Shown here: positions 14,688-14,741 of the stretch, piece by piece
Layout of the letters: each line of letters starts with the position of its first letter
Position numbering within the stretch: position 1 is the first letter of the stretch
From: CALEUX01 sp037439945
Lineage (GTDB): Bacteria > Bacteroidota > Bacteroidia > Bacteroidales > Marinilabiliaceae
Assembly: GCA_037439945.1 (NCBI GenBank)
Contig: JBBIVA010000099.1
Span: 1 to 14,741 of the forward strand
DNA: 14,741 nt
Reading direction: 5' to 3'
Made by a program: the position numbers and the translations under genes
Notes under the pieces: model-generated
Database searches by the model: none
What the model was told of the DNA's origin: nothing
The model's input: the letters and a program-made list of their open reading frames with translations, nothing else

Positions 14688-14741
14688 AATTAGTCAAACG
14701 TGAAAATCCCCTGTTTTTTTAACAAGCAAAATACCATTTTC

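Overview
The window is AT-rich DNA from a Bacteroidota bacterium, probably Bacteroidales or Marinilabiliales-like. Four things support this. Start codons mostly lack a Shine-Dalgarno sequence. Several genes have a good match to the Bacteroidota -7 promoter element TAnnTTTG shortly upstream. There is a TonB-dependent receptor with an N-terminal carboxypeptidase-regulatory-like domain. The protein families are also typical: a Rel beside a Fur-family regulator, paired M16 peptidases, and a CLC with the GHGVT/GAEAP signature. No plasmid, phage, IS or CRISPR signal is visible, so this looks like core chromosome.

Layout. Bases 1-397 carry no gene but hold five inverted repeats or stem-loops, one of which looks like a terminator for the minus-strand gene that follows. 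On the minus strand, reading from right to left, come an orphan GroES-like protein (10715-11098), a TonB-dependent receptor (8126-10528), a nitronate monooxygenase/FabK-like flavoprotein (6195-7142), a catalytic M16 peptidase (4864-6108) followed by its non-catalytic partner (3530-4816), a bifunctional Rel/SpoT (983-3220) and a Fur-family repressor (398-862). On the plus strand are a CLC chloride channel/transporter with two CBS domains (11286-13073) and serine hydroxymethyltransferase glyA (13311-14591), which ends at a strong hairpin terminator. The CLC gene diverges from the GroES-like gene.

The main feature that simple ORF calling misses is a decayed sensor histidine kinase on the plus strand at about 7392-8143. 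It lies between the flavoprotein and receptor genes. The HisKA and HATPase motifs can be read in order, but only by switching frame four times. The phospho-acceptor His is Tyr, and at least one nonsense codon interrupts it. The second notable item is a 7-bp tandem repeat family (unit TAGYTNN). One array lies directly upstream of the M16 pair (6120-6168). A larger mirror-image array lies between the CLC and glyA genes (13077-13181).

Functionally the window is a set of housekeeping and stress genes: (p)ppGpp metabolism, metal or peroxide regulation, peptide or protein processing, anion transport, one-carbon metabolism and outer-membrane uptake. I see no evidence of a complete undescribed defence or mobile system. 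The most unusual elements are the mirrored heptad array, the kinase remnant, and the divergent orphan GroES whose promoter sits almost on its start codon.
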